Source: Lonicera japonica (Eukaryota; Streptophyta; Magnoliopsida; Dipsacales; Caprifoliaceae). From it: DNA of 64,000 nt. Location: positions 62,001-126,000 of the forward strand of contig JAKCWG010000392.1 of the NCBI GenBank assembly GCA_021464415.1. The letters run 5' to 3'. The number at the start of each line of letters is the position of its first letter. Position 1 is the stretch's first letter. Positions 20,282 to 32,121 of this stretch are shown here, in pieces. A program made the translations under genes and the position numbers. Below the pieces are notes generated by a model. That model made no database searches. It saw nothing but the letters and a program-made list of their open reading frames with translations, and was not told the DNA's origin.

Positions 20282-21627
20282 ACAAATCCGACGGTAGCCT
20301 CTCCGGTCCCAATCACGAATTAAAAATAGCCACTCAGCCACCGCCCGCGCCAGGGAAAGCGAAGAGTAAGATTTTTGTCATTATCGGCGGTGTTCTTGGC
20401 AGCATAACCGTGATCTCAATTTTAGTATTTTTTGTTTTTTGGCGCCGGCGGATTGTAAAAAGCTATGCCAAGTCATCGCACGAGCCATCGGGTTTATGCC
20501 GGCGATTTTCACTTGCAAATATAAAATCAGCCACCAGAAACTTTGACGAGAACTTAGTGATTGGTAAAGGAGGATTTGGTAACGTGTATAAGGGGTACAT
20601 AGACGATGGTGCGACCGCAGTTGCGATCAAACGATTGAACCCCACATCAAATCAAGGGGTCCGAGAATTCGAGACGGAAATCGAGTTACTGTCGAAGCTA
20701 CGTCACGTCCATTTGGTATCTCTGATTGGCTACTGTGATGAAAATGGAGAGATGGTATTGGTTTATGATTACATGGCAAATGGGACCCTCCGTGAACACC
20801 TTTACAAGACCAAAAATTCTCATCTAACGTGGAAGCAAAGACTTCAAATTTGTATTGGTTCAGCGCGTGGGCTGCATTATCTTCATGCAGGTGTGAAACC
20901 TATGATCATTCACCGTGACATTAAGTCTACCAACATTTTATTGGATGAGAAATTTGTAGCCAAAGTGTCCGATTTTGGATTGTCTAAAATGGGTCCCGCT
21001 AACGCGTCTCACACCCATGTTAGTACTGCTGTCAAGGGTAGTTTTGGGTATTTGGATCCAGAATACTACAAACGTCGACAGTTGACTGATAAATCTGACG
21101 TCTACTCTTTTGGTGTAGTTTTGTTCGAAGTGTTGTGTGGTAGGCCCGTGATTATTCTGGAATTGCCTTGGGAGCAGGCGAACTTGGCCGAATGGGCCCA
21201 AAAGTCTTATGAAAATGGAAAGCTGAAGAAGATTATTGATCCTCATCTAAAGGGTGAGATTTCACCGGAATGTTTGGCTAAGTTCGGGGAGATAGCTTAT
21301 AGTTGCTTGATGGATCAAGGGAGCGAACGACCTCGAATGAATGATATTGTTCGGAACCTTGAATCTGTTTTACAACTTCAAGAGTCGGCGGATAAGATGG
21401 AACAAAATGGGTGCGCATGTGAAACGGGAGACAATAATCATGCTCAAAGTAGTTTCCATGGAGATGCAATTGAAACTGACGGTGACACAGTTTCCGAATC
21501 AATTGAAGGAGGAGTGTCTAACTTGGAGAGGAATGGCACACTATCGACTCCTAGTGACTATAAATTTGAGTCTCAGTCAATTTTCTCTGAAATAATAATC
21601 CGGCAGGAAGGTAAAATTTATATGTAG
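20282..21627 (+). pseudogene. CrRLK1L (FERONIA-like) receptor kinase, membrane segment and kinase half
   Basis: The reading phase continues from the ectodomain half: [12 protein letters not shown] matches the juxtamembrane stretch of the family. A membrane helix follows ([19 protein letters not shown]) with a basic stop-transfer. The Ser/Thr kinase then has all key motifs: [11 protein letters not shown], the Lys in [22 protein letters not shown], and [27 protein letters not shown]. No stop interrupts it up to 21625-21627. A likely Ser/Thr-rich C-tail closes the protein. Without its ATG and ectodomain this half cannot make a normal receptor. The kinase looks recently intact, consistent with a young disruption. 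Confidence 0.9.
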
Positions 21628-23070
21628 ATAAATTAATTGTGTAGAAGGAGATGATAATATAATGGAAGAAACTGTAATTTGAAAAAAAGAAGAGAAAAAC
21701 GAAACATCGTCTTCAAGATTTGGCATTGTTAATGAAACTAAGAATTGCAATATTATTTGTTTTATTTCATTTTTTATCTCTTAATTATGATTATTATTGG
21801 GTCTGCTATATATGATGAGAAAAGAAGAACTTTTTATTTATTTATGGCAGGCTGTACTTTTTATTTATTGGATTGTGTTTTAAAATACGATTATACAATG
21901 AGATACGGGAAAGCAGACCTTGTGTAGAAATGCACCATGCAGGGCTTATATACATATGCAGTTTAAAATATTTTGTATGTAACTGTTTATAGTAATTTAC
22001 TTGCACTTATTATAGCACTAGGTTAATACTCGTGCCATCGGGACAATTTAATGTAAAAAATTATCGTTCATAATTTAAGTATGCAAATTATTATTATACT
22101 TTTATTTGTTCTATCTTATATTTTTTGCGATAATGGCAATTAAAAACAAATAAATTGGTTCATAAACAAAAGGAAATAGCAAAAATTCATATATGGTTGT
22201 AAAATTATTGTTTGTGCTATCTAGCGCAATGAGATAAGTAAAATTAAAATTGTGTTCCGTGCGAGTTGAACTTTGCACAGAATTGTGCAAAGTTAACTTT
22301 GTAATCCAAAAAATATGATTCATTTTTCTTTTTTTGCATGATGTGTTTTTAATATTTAACAAGTATATTTTTATGTATCACTGGTGTAATTATAAATCAA
22401 TATCTAATAAATCAAAATACATGATAATTTATTAAAAAATAAAGACGGCAAACTTAACTTTGCATTACCCAAAAAAATTATCACGTGTGTTTTTATCAAT
22501 AAATATATTTAAACTTGTATTTTGTTGAAATAACTTAAAAGTATTAAAAGTTAAACACTTAGAAACAGTAGTATGTTAAAAAAACATATAATGCAAAATT
22601 AATTTTGTACGAAATTTTAAAAATTATAATCCGAAAAACTACTACAAAGTTAATGTTGCACTGTTTTTGATATCTGGTCAAATATAATCTCTTAATTTAT
22701 AAAAATATTATTCCTGATTCTTTTGCAGAAAACTTTCTCAAACAAGGCACATTTTCTAATATCCCATTTGTTAACAAATAAGGGTGTGTTTGTCATGTGA
22801 GATTCGATGTAGGATTGGATTAATTAATCACATCCGGTGTTTGTTATCAGAAATGATATAATAAACAAATCATATCATGTATTTCGTGTAAGGGTGGATA
22901 TGATATTTTTATCATATTTCTTGTTTGATGCAACGCAGGATAGAATTACCCAAAAAGTATAATAATTAAGAAGGAAAAAAAATTAAAAGTTCAATTAAAA
23001 GGGATAACTATCTTATTGCCATTTATATCCAAGGTCTCCTCAGCATGAGTTAGTATTGCTATTTAATTTG
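21628..23070. other. Intergenic, AT-rich, no gene
   Basis: This region lies downstream of the receptor kinase. Short open frames (21745-21927, 22111-22362) show no recognisable family and are AT-driven. Words such as TTGCACAGAATTGTGCAAAGTTAAC recur around 22270-22300 and 22455-22465, but I see no element ends. Confidence 0.4.
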
Positions 23071-23074
23071 AATC

Positions 23075-23257
23075 TGTTGTAGGAATAATTTTACTCAACT
23101 CTTCATTAGATGAGCCCTTTAAATAGGGCACAAATACAATAGTAAATAGGATTTACAAGAAAGCCCATTATGGCCAATAATACACAATTTACATAGTAAA
23201 ATTCCTAATACATATTCTATCTAGACGGTAGTACACTGTGTGTAATTTCCTTCAACA
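23075..23257 (-). repeat. 3' LTR of the Copia element
   Basis: 183 bp, followed on the right by CTCCCCCTT, the polypurine tract read on the other strand. Confidence 0.85.
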
Positions 23258-24359
23258 CTCCCCCTTGTGATAAGTTGGAGATAGAATGGTATATGTCTTG
23301 TTGCCTCATTAAAACCTTGTCAAGTAACAAAAACCCCGTGAGAAAAAATAACCTTGATCGAAGGAAAAATAGTACAACATTATGACAATCATGTTAGACT
23401 TTCTTTATTAAATCTATATTTCCATTTGATCCTTACTTCGATCAATAGAGTCTGCATGTATCGTTACCTCATTAAAAACCTTACCAAGTAACAAAATTCA
23501 GTGGAAAAAATAAACATTGGTTTAAGGAAAAGAGTATAACGTAACGTCGTGTGGATATTAGACTCCCCCTCAAGTCTACACTGCCCCCTGATATTTACAT
23601 TAATCAAAAAAATTGAAAAGCTTATGCATGTATCGTTGCCTAGTTAAAAACCTTACCAAATAACAAAATCCAGTGGAAAAAATAAACCTTGGTCTAAGGA
23701 ATAGAGTACAACGTAGGTGTGAAAATTCCATCATATTTCACACCTTCCTTTGATCATTACTTCGATCATGAGAGTTGCGAAAGCCTAAGCACCCTTATAT
23801 TTTTCACATGCTTTTCAAATATGGCCTTAGGAAAAGATTTGGTGAACTAGTTTGCTATATTCTCCTTAGAGCTTTGTGTGGGTCAGAGAGAGACCCAACA
23901 CTAACAAAATCAATCAAGATTTTGTTTGGGATTTCAATGTAAGGGGTGGCCATTTTAGCATCATTATTTACTTTAGATGTTGCCGTCGTATACACTTTTT
24001 CCTCTCTGGAGGGAAAGAACAATTTCAAGCCAATGGTTCATTTTTAGGTGTTCAATTATGCTGCGTTGGCGCTGAGCTAAATCTAACTAACAAGTTCAAT
24101 GCGAATGTTATGTCTGGTCGAGTATGTTATGTTAAGTGCAATAATGTGCATATTGCATTTAGATAGGAAGTTTCATCTCCCATCTCTTAACATATTTTAG
24201 TAATCTTACTTTGTACGAAATTGATCTTTCCTTTTATCTAAATTTCGACCGACCATGTGAGTGCTAGTAGAATGTGTTTTGTTCAGGTTAAATTGCCTGA
24301 TTATCTTTTGAACGTACACAGACTAGTGGATTAGTATTTCACAAGCTCGATATTCTAGA

Positions 24360-24704
24360 TTAAGATCTAAACAAGATTCGAGCTTTTCCAATATTCTTTA
24401 TCTCAAATTTGGATTTCAAGTAGCTAGTTGTTTCTCTTATTTCATAAAGAGTACCTATTATGTTCATATCATCAACAAATACAGCTACAATTGCGAATCC
24501 AGAACTTGTTTTCATTATGAATAAGCACGGGCATAATTCATCGTTCTTATATCCCTTCCCAATCAAGTAGTCACTTAGACGAGTATACCATATCCGTCTG
24601 GATTGTTTTAATCTGTAAAGTGAGCGTTTTAACATAATTGCAACCGCACTCCGTGGTTTAGAGTCACTTGACTTAGGTAATGTAAGGCCATCAGGCACTT
24701 TCAT
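24360..24704 (-). pseudogene. Copia reverse transcriptase fragment
   Basis: The minus strand encodes RSLYRLKQSRRIWYTRLSDYL, AVFVDDMNIIGT (the Y/F-x-DD catalytic box) and KSKFEIKNIGKARILF, the hallmark blocks of Ty1/Copia RT in the right order. Many plant elements read LYGLKQSGRMWYNRLSEYL here. Both ends run into stops. The downstream RNase H is not recognisable between 23260 and 24350, so the 3' part is degraded. Confidence 0.85.
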
Positions 24705-25162
24705 ATATATATCTCTGAATCAAGATCCCCATACAGATATATGCTAACCACATTCATGAGCTGCATTTTTGGTCATTCGAAAACTACCAAGCTAACAAAA
24801 TAGCGGAACGTTATAATGTTTAGGCAATTCCAAAGCGTCTGTGGGAAATCTTGCGCCACAAGGTGAGCCTTTTACTTCAGAACTTCTTTTTTCTCATTTA
24901 CGCTTTAAGGCAAATAATTGTTTATGTCCTACAGGCTTTACACTTGGCGCGGTTAGCACTACCGAACCAAATACCTGTTTCTTTGCCAAATAATCTAATT
25001 ATGTCTGGATTGCTTATTTTATTTAGGCCAATTTTTTCTTTTGTTGACATTTTACAACAGAGCGAGGTTCGACATCATCGTGCTATTTGATTCCTTGAGC
25101 AACAGTGTATCATTAATGCATCCATTAACTCATATGCCATCTCTTAACCCATTGAGATTTAT

Positions 25163-25411
25163 TTATTCTCTGGAATCATTATAACTTCGGGGCGTCCCCC
25201 AGTATTGATTCATGAACATAAGTATAATCAGAGATAATCTCATAAAAGAGGCTTTTACATTAATGATTAATTGATCAATTTGTGCCTTACTCCACCTCTT
25301 CTTTTGTATAAGTGTTTGTCGAACCAAATGACTTCCCTTTATTCCTTTAAGGAGCCATGGCCTCAACCACACCTCCACTGAGTGTAGTTGCAGCGTCTCT
25401 TTCTGCGACAC
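25163..25411 (-). pseudogene. Copia pol fragment between integrase and RT
   Basis: An open minus-strand frame of 82 codons with no strong motif. By position in the Copia element it would fall in the linker between integrase and reverse transcriptase. The assignment is by context. Confidence 0.4.
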
Positions 25412-26405
25412 TGTGCCCCTTATTGGAGACTTATAACCTTACATGCATATTGCAACTGGTATGTTTGATCTCATCACTTTTCAATATCATTAAATGTATC
25501 AGGCATCGAATCTGTTACATTTTAAAGATTGATTATCCTTTTTTACTTCACTATACATTGTGAAGAGATCACCTGGCAATTCTTAGCGGTAAAGAGATCA
25601 CCTGGCAAGGATTCCAAATAGGGGATTATCGTTGAGAATTCATATCCAACGTTAATACTTAATTATTTCAGCGAGCCCAGTTTAGTGTACTGTGGGGGCG
25701 CAATTTGCACATATGCGTAAAATATCATGCTAATATCCAGTTACCAACTGATACGCATATAATAGTTGTCTAATATTGGATCTTGAAACAAATAAGTAAA
25801 GTTGCGTGCAATATTGCATAAATCCCGGGCATATATAGGCAAAATGGTGCGCATAACCAATGCCCTATCTACCATCTATATTCTTTTGATGGTTGCTTTT
25901 GTGAGACATTTTTGCGTATGCACATGGAGAACATGATTCTTTACTTCAATTTTATGCAATGATCATCAAGTACTTTTGATGTAAACTCTCCAGCTTTATC
26001 GAGTCTTATAGACATGATACAGTAATCAGGGTGGTGAGCCCTTAAGCGTATAATATGTACTAAGAGGTTTGTTAATGCAGCATTTCTTATAGACAATTAT
26101 TCGACTTGTGACCAGAATGTCGAATTATCCACCAGATCCATAAAGTACTTTGAATGATTCCGCATTCTTGATGGAGTTATCTACAAATATATATTGTAAG
26201 AATGATATATTTTATTTTGTATCTTTAACATAAGAAGATCTCGATCCTATTTTTGCTAAAGGGCAGATTTTGAAAAATGCGGTGTCGTTCCTTTGACATG
26301 GTCAATTAGGAAGGGGGATATGGCTTCCAATACTTCAAAAATCAATAATTACTTTTGAGCATTATTAGTATCAACACGTTGTAGTGTGTTGAATTTTTGT
26401 CCCAT

Positions 26406-26591
26406 TTATTTGTCACTCAAAAGAAGGGATATCTGTGTAAGTACTTTGACACATGGATCATCATGACCAAGGTGCACTAGGCAAGCATGCCAAAACTTGT
26501 ATGAGTCTATGTCCCACGGTACATTGTTGGTGACATCATAGGATTTGACAATCCTTATCTTAGTGGGGTACATTCCACTAGAAGAACTCAT
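26406..26591 (-). pseudogene. Copia pre-integrase domain fragment
   Basis: The minus-strand frame contains FWHACLVHLGHDD, matching the GAG-pre-integrase motif (LWH-RLGH-) that precedes the integrase core in Copia elements. The catalytic integrase core downstream is decayed. Confidence 0.65.
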
Positions 26592-26847
26592 AAGTTTCTT
26601 TAAAATGCGTTTCTTTACATATTTGTTTAGAGGTAAAATAAATATATTTTTGTTATATTCTTACATTTGGGTTTTGTATGATTATTGTTAGTATGAATAT
26701 CGTTAATAAAGTTCTGGTCGCTTTGGGTTCATATAGAGCGTATGTGACTTTAAATACCATTTTAGCAACAAAATGGTTGAGCAATTCTTTACTCTTATGA
26801 TGATTTAATCATCATACTCACATAAGTATTATAGGTTATTAATTGCC

Positions 26848-27251
26848 GGGAGCATATCTCATACGGATTACTATTCACGGACCATCCGTACAGATTGGTC
26901 CGTTTGGCACGCTTCCCGATGGAATTTTTCGATGAAATTTGGTGGAGATGTTTTTCAATGTGTGTAGAACATCTCCACCAAATTTCATCGAAAAATTCAA
27001 TCGGGAAGTGGATTAACTACATGATTGAAAAATATTGGATTTTATATATCTATTTTTGGACCAATATTTTTCAATCATGTAGTTAACCCACTTCCTGATT
27101 GAATTTTTCGATGAAATTTGGTGGAGATGTTCTACACACATTGAAGAACATCCCCACCAAATTTCATCGAAAAATTCCATCGGAAAGCGTGCCAAACGGA
27201 CCAATCCGTACGGATGGTCCGTGAACAGTAATCCGCATGAGATATTTGCCC
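26848..27251. mobile_element. Foldback Mutator-like MITE, 404 bp
   Basis: The whole element is one long inverted repeat with arms of about 190 bp: GGGAGCATATCTCATACGG on the left pairs with CCGCATGAGATATTTGCCC on the right. ATTAATTGCC (10 bp) flanks both sides (26838-26847 and 27252-27261), a Mutator-like target duplication. Each arm contains its own smaller inverted repeat (gatggaatttttcgatgaaa with its complement), giving a nested palindrome. Nearly the same open frame therefore appears on both strands. No transposase. Confidence 0.85.
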
Positions 27252-27730
27252 ATTAATTGCCTATTTCATTAGATGGCTATAGTGTTCTTACTATCATCCA
27301 ATCATCAAAGTTATTATCGATTCATTTTTACAATAATGAAATCGAGTATAAATTCCGAACTATGTAGTAATAAAACAAACAAATTCAATTACTTTAGAAT
27401 AAAATTCGAATAAAACTAACAGTAATCAATCAAATATCTTGTTTAAAAATTTAATTCATCCAATCAACATAAACTTTAAGACAAAACCATAGTCTTATTA
27501 AAAATCAGGCAATATGCCTATTCAACTATTTTTGAAAAATAAAGTGAATAAAGCAGATCAGTCAAAATCGAGTGCATCCATTGACTGAGCAAGGTTCTTC
27601 TTGCCACTAAACTCTGTGATTGTGAAGTTGATATAAGCGATATTATATTTTTTATTCATAAAATGAGATTCTTGTTCTTTAGATTCTCGATATCTCTTGT
27701 GATTCGTTGCTACTTTAGCGCTTGCATGGC

Positions 27731-27772
27731 AGTTCTTGTACCAATGCCCAGCAACTCCACACCTGTAATACG
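27731..27772 (-). pseudogene. Copia Gag zinc knuckle, first cysteine lost
   Basis: The minus strand reads YYRCGVAGHWYKNC. The CCHC knuckle would need Cys where the first Tyr-x2-Cys is, so one zinc ligand has mutated (a single-base change TGC/TGT to TAC/TAT). It is in a different frame from the main Gag frame upstream. Confidence 0.65.
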
Positions 27773-27869
27773 GCTCATCGCCAACTCTTTCTTTTTTGGT
27801 TGGAGGGTTCTTAGGTGCATTTTGTATCTTGTTTCCCTGACCACTAGATTCAATAGCACCATTTCTTCG

Positions 27870-28634
27870 CTATACTTTGGTAAAGCCTCCACGACCCGCA
27901 CCATGATTCCCACGTCCTTTTCCACATTGTGCATTGTTACTACGTGAGTAGGGATTAGCACGTTCAGCCCCCTTTGCATTGGGGTTTTTTTCACTATTCA
28001 TCTTACTGTAGTAGGCCTCAGGATTTCTCTTTGTTTCGATGGGTCTGGTATTATTATTCAAAAGGACCTCATTATGCCTTTCAACAACTTGTAGTAGGTT
28101 GATTAGCTTATTGAATGTTGTGATTCTTTTGTTTTCATACTCGAGCCTATACTGGTTCGCTAGTATAAGTGCTGAAGTAGGAAAAGTGAAAAGGGTTTTC
28201 TGAATCATATCATCTTCTGTGAAATCCTTTTCACAGAAGTTAAGACGTGTCTTTAGGCGCAGCATGTCCTTGTTGAAGTCGTTAAACCTTTTATAGTCAA
28301 GCAAACGGATTTTATTCCACTGAACGGTTAATTCTGAGAGCAAAGTGTCATGAATATTCTCAAAACGTCCCTTAAAGGCATCCCATAATTCTTTAGGTGT
28401 CTTTAACTGAAGGTACTCCCATCGTAGGCTGGGGTCAATATGTTTCCTTAGAAACATTAATGCATTTGCTTTCACCTTGTCAAACGGTCCACTGTCTTTG
28501 GGATCTTTGGGGTCGGCAAGTGTGGAAGAATATTCTTTAGCCACAAAAGCGGTTTCTACATCAGAAATCCACCGATAGTACTCAAGTCTTTCTGAGTTCA
28601 AAATGTCAAATTCAGGTCGAGTTGGGTCGGCCAT
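27870..28634 (-). pseudogene. Copia Gag (UBN2-type) coding remnant
   Basis: This 254-codon minus-strand frame encodes a typical plant Copia Gag. It starts MADPTRPEFDILN and has the ALMFLRKHIDPSLRWEYL, ELWDAFKGRFE and EDDMIQKTLFTFP segments of the UBN2/retrotran-gag family, ending in a Gly/Arg-rich stretch. Gag forms the virus-like particle. The frame itself is open. The zinc knuckle lies downstream in another frame, so the original protein is broken by an indel near 27900. Confidence 0.85.
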
Positions 28635-28918
28635 CTTAATAAATAATAAAAAAGATATTACACAGTTATGAGTACATCCATGTTAGTTATTTTTCAGGAT
28701 TATGAATTAGATTTCAAAAATCAAGATCTATAATGGTCACATTTTTTATGCTATATGAAAATACTTTATCATAGAAATTATAATGCGCATGAAATTTCAT
28801 TAACATGGCAACTATTGAATTTATAACATACAAAATAAAATAATTAACAATATAAATAATTGTGAGTAAAACAATTATATAACTAATATTTAAATTTTCT
28901 TTAGCATGCTGATTTAAG

Positions 28919-29240
28919 TAAAACATAAATTTAATTAAAATAAAAACTGTTTTTAAGATAAAACAGAAAGATTAATTAAATAAAAAAAACTGTTTTTAAG
29001 ATAAAATAGAAATTTAATTAAAATAGAAACTGTTTTTAAGATAAAACGGAAATTTAATTAAAATAAAAACTGTTTTTATGTAAAACAGAAATTTAATTAA
29101 AATAAAAACTGTTTTTAAGATAAAACAGAAATTTAATTAAAAAAAAAACTGTTTTTATGTAAAACAGAAATTTAATTAAAATAAAAACTATTTTTAAGAT
29201 AAAACAGAAATTTAATTAAAATAAAAACTGTTTTGCTTGA
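28919..29240. repeat. Minisatellite, about 45-bp units, six to seven copies
   Basis: The unit is roughly aatttaattaaaataaaaa followed by ctgtttttaagataaaacag, repeated in tandem with small changes (aagata alternating with atgt). It lies in the 5' leader of the Copia element. Confidence 0.85.
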
Positions 29241-29436
29241 TAAAAATAAAAGGGAGAAAAAATAATATTAATGCTTTATATTATAAAGTGGAACAAAGTA
29301 AATAACGAATATCCATGAAGTAAATACTGCTTTATATAATAACAACACATCCCCAGAATAATATTTCCACATTAGTTAATTGAATATGTTATTATTTGGT
29401 GGGGATTTTCCGGAGAAGAATGGAAAAAATATGCTA

Positions 29437-29959
29437 AGAGCATCTCCAATGCTAACATGGATTGGATGTACTAAAAATATGGACATGTAAGCATATTTAA
29501 AAACATGGTTCCTATGTGGCACTAAAAATATTGTTGATGGTCAAGCTCTAAAAAAATCATCTCCAATGGTGTTGTCTATAAAATTGCTATTGACATAATT
29601 CGTCAAATTTTTTAATAAAAAAATATAAAGTATATGGATTTTGTTTGATAGATCTTGAAGAATATTTTTTAACAATATAAATTTTATTGAATATAGAATT
29701 GTAAATTAAAAGTTAAAATAATTTAAAATTTTAAAAATAAATTATTAATGTAAAAATGATGACGTGGCATCTAGACATCGTCTAGAAGACCCTCTAGATG
29801 TAGAGGGTCACCCTCACAATGTCTTCCCATCTTTTTGACACATCACCTTCATGGTCATTATACATGGTTGCATTGGAGATGGGTTTTTTGACTCATTGTC
29901 TATATATCCTATGTGGCACTCCATTTTTCTCCAATTCATGATTGTATTGGAGATGCTCT
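29437..29959. mobile_element. MITE with AGAGCATCTCCAAT ends, 523 bp
   Basis: The left end is AGAGCATCTCCAATGC and the right end ATTGGAGATGCTCT, inverted repeats of 14 bp. The interior is AT-rich with no gene. It belongs to the same broad terminus type as the possible MITE at 13798. It is nested in the Copia leader. The target duplication is not clear. Confidence 0.7.
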
Positions 29960-30320
29960 AAAACTAAAATAGGAAAACAAATAGTGCATAGGGTTGTCCG
30001 ACAATGATGGTGTACTGCTATATTTATCACGTAATTTAATATAGATGCGCTATTTGGTGGGAATTTAATAAGGCAGGTATGAATTATATATATATGTATA
30101 TATCCTTGCGTGATCAAAAAAAAAAAACATACATAAAACAATCGCATATATGCAAACGTTTACACAATTAAAGTGATAAAGATGAGTACCTTAATGATGT
30201 ATGTATATCACAATTTTTTCTTGAAGGTTGGGCGTCGAGAGAAGAGTTCAATGGTGATGGCGCCCGGCGACTAGGGTTTTCTTAGAGTTAGGGTTGTTAG
30301 CTCTGAGCGTGCTGATAACG

Positions 30321-30503
30321 TGTTGTAGGAATAATTCTACTCAACTCTTCGTTAGATGAGCCCTTTAAATAGGGCACAAATACAATAGTAAATAGGATTT
30401 ACAAGAAAATCTATTATGGTCCATAATACACAATTTACATAGTAAAATCCCTAATACATATTCTATTTAGATGGTAGTACACTATGTGTAATTTCCTTCA
30501 ACA
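30321..30503 (-). repeat. 5' LTR of the Copia element
   Basis: 183 bp. The word CGTTATCAGCACGCTC on the minus strand (30305-30320) abuts it as primer-binding site. Confidence 0.85.
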
Positions 30504-32121
30504 AAATCCATATTCTAGCCAAGCGTATTATTTTGTTCCTTAGTTATATTGACTTTTTTAAAAATAAAAAGTTGGCCATTGTGCTATAGCTATAGATATA
30601 GACATAAATTTTTAACCAATTGAAGTTTCTAAATAAACCCTATAAATCAAACTTTGAAAATAAATTGGTACTCTCAACTTATCGATTTTGATACTTTTAT
30701 AACCAAAAAAATTTTAATTTAATATACTCACCGATTAAGATTTTTTTTATTGTTATATTTAACCAAAAAAATATATGTTTCAAAAGTAAATGAAACCTCT
30801 AAAGTTTAAATTTTTGTTGGCTTTATTCTTTTGACAAAAATACATTTATTTTTAAATTATTTGAGTCGTTCAATATTACATCTGAAAAAATATAACCAAT
30901 CAGGTTACCAAAGAAAGGCAAAGCCATTGAAGGATTCCATCAAGATAGATGTGGTGGCCATTGTCATTTGAATTTAATTTTCTAGATGGTGTTTTCAAAA
31001 AAAACTTTTTGAGTCGAATTATTTGTATTTTACTATTTTCCTTGGTATTTTTTTTCGTGTTGGTAATGTTTCAACGAATCAAATTGATGAGGAAAATCTT
31101 AAATTATATTTTTAATATATTATTTGAGTTGCTTTAAAAATATAAGTTAAATTAAAGTTTAAACGGATTTCACAGGACAAAAAATAAAATAAAAATAAAA
31201 AGTTATTTAATAAAAAAAATATTAAAAGTCAAAACAAAAGCCTTTCCATGCATTAACCTTTGTCACACTCTAATCGGGCCAACCCACGTGACATCTAATT
31301 CATGGACCAAACCACTTGTCAATTTTACATAGACTTGGTTATGAAGAAATAAGTGGACGTGAATTAATATAACGGGTGGACCCGAATATACTTTTATAAG
31401 GTGGATTAGTCCGGCGTGCTTTCGGGTTTGGAATTAAAATTCTTAATTTTAGATTGGTATATATATTTATTGATGTTGAATTTGTCCAGCTTATAAATAC
31501 GGGCAACATATTTTTATTACAAATGTTTTTATTTCAAAATTTTTTTAGAATGCGTAACATTTTTTTTGTAGTTGGAAGAGAGATTATACGTGCAAAAGAT
31601 AAAAAAATTTGTAGTTGGCTTGTGCGATTCAAGTTGTGTTAGTCTGTATGATTTGTGATTAATCGAGTGCATAATATTTTTGTGCATATAGTAGATTGTT
31701 GAGGATTAGTCATGCAGTACTGCAGAGACACCTTTTTAATTCTAATGTTTGCTTATATGTTTAACCACTTTATTAATTACTGCATATTAGAAAATATTAA
31801 ATAGGTTTTTTAGATTTAAAATTAATAAACTTCTAAGGTTTATTTTTTTGATTTGATTAAAATTGATTTTTGAGAATTCAACACCTAAATAACAAATGTA
31901 TGATTAATTAATTTACTTCCCCACACGCACAAGCACGGTCTAACTTTTTCAAATCTAAGATAAAAGTTCAAATTTTTTAAATCTTGAAAATTTAAATATT
32001 TATGATATCACTCACAAATAAAATGTACATAATCTTCCACCACAATCATAATACCAAACCTAATAATTAAAAGTTGAGTATGTTAAATAATATAAAAATT
32101 TCTAAAAGTACAATATAAAAG
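30504..32121. other. Intergenic, no gene
   Basis: AT-rich sequence. Short frames at 30949-31137 and 31454-31642 are hydrophobic and AT-driven, with no family match that I recognise. Confidence 0.4.

Larger units (their letters stand above)
23075..30503 (-). mobile_element. Old Copia LTR retrotransposon, 7.43 kb
   Basis: LTRs of 183 bp (23075-23257 and 30321-30503) run TGTTGTAGG ... CCTTCAACA in plus orientation and differ at about 11 positions (about 6%). In minus orientation a GTTATCAGCACGCTC primer site follows the 5' LTR and an AAGGGGGAG polypurine tract precedes the 3' LTR. The flanks are GAATC and AAATC (4 of 5 match). Gag, pre-integrase and RT remnants lie in Copia order on the minus strand with many stops. 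Two MITEs are nested inside. It is dead. Confidence 0.85.

Noticed and set aside
26895..27204. Near-identical small proteins on both strands
   Set aside because: They are the two arms of the foldback MITE read from either side, not genes.
28919..29240. CRISPR-like array
   Set aside because: The units are contiguous AT-rich minisatellite copies without spacers, in a plant retrotransposon leader.
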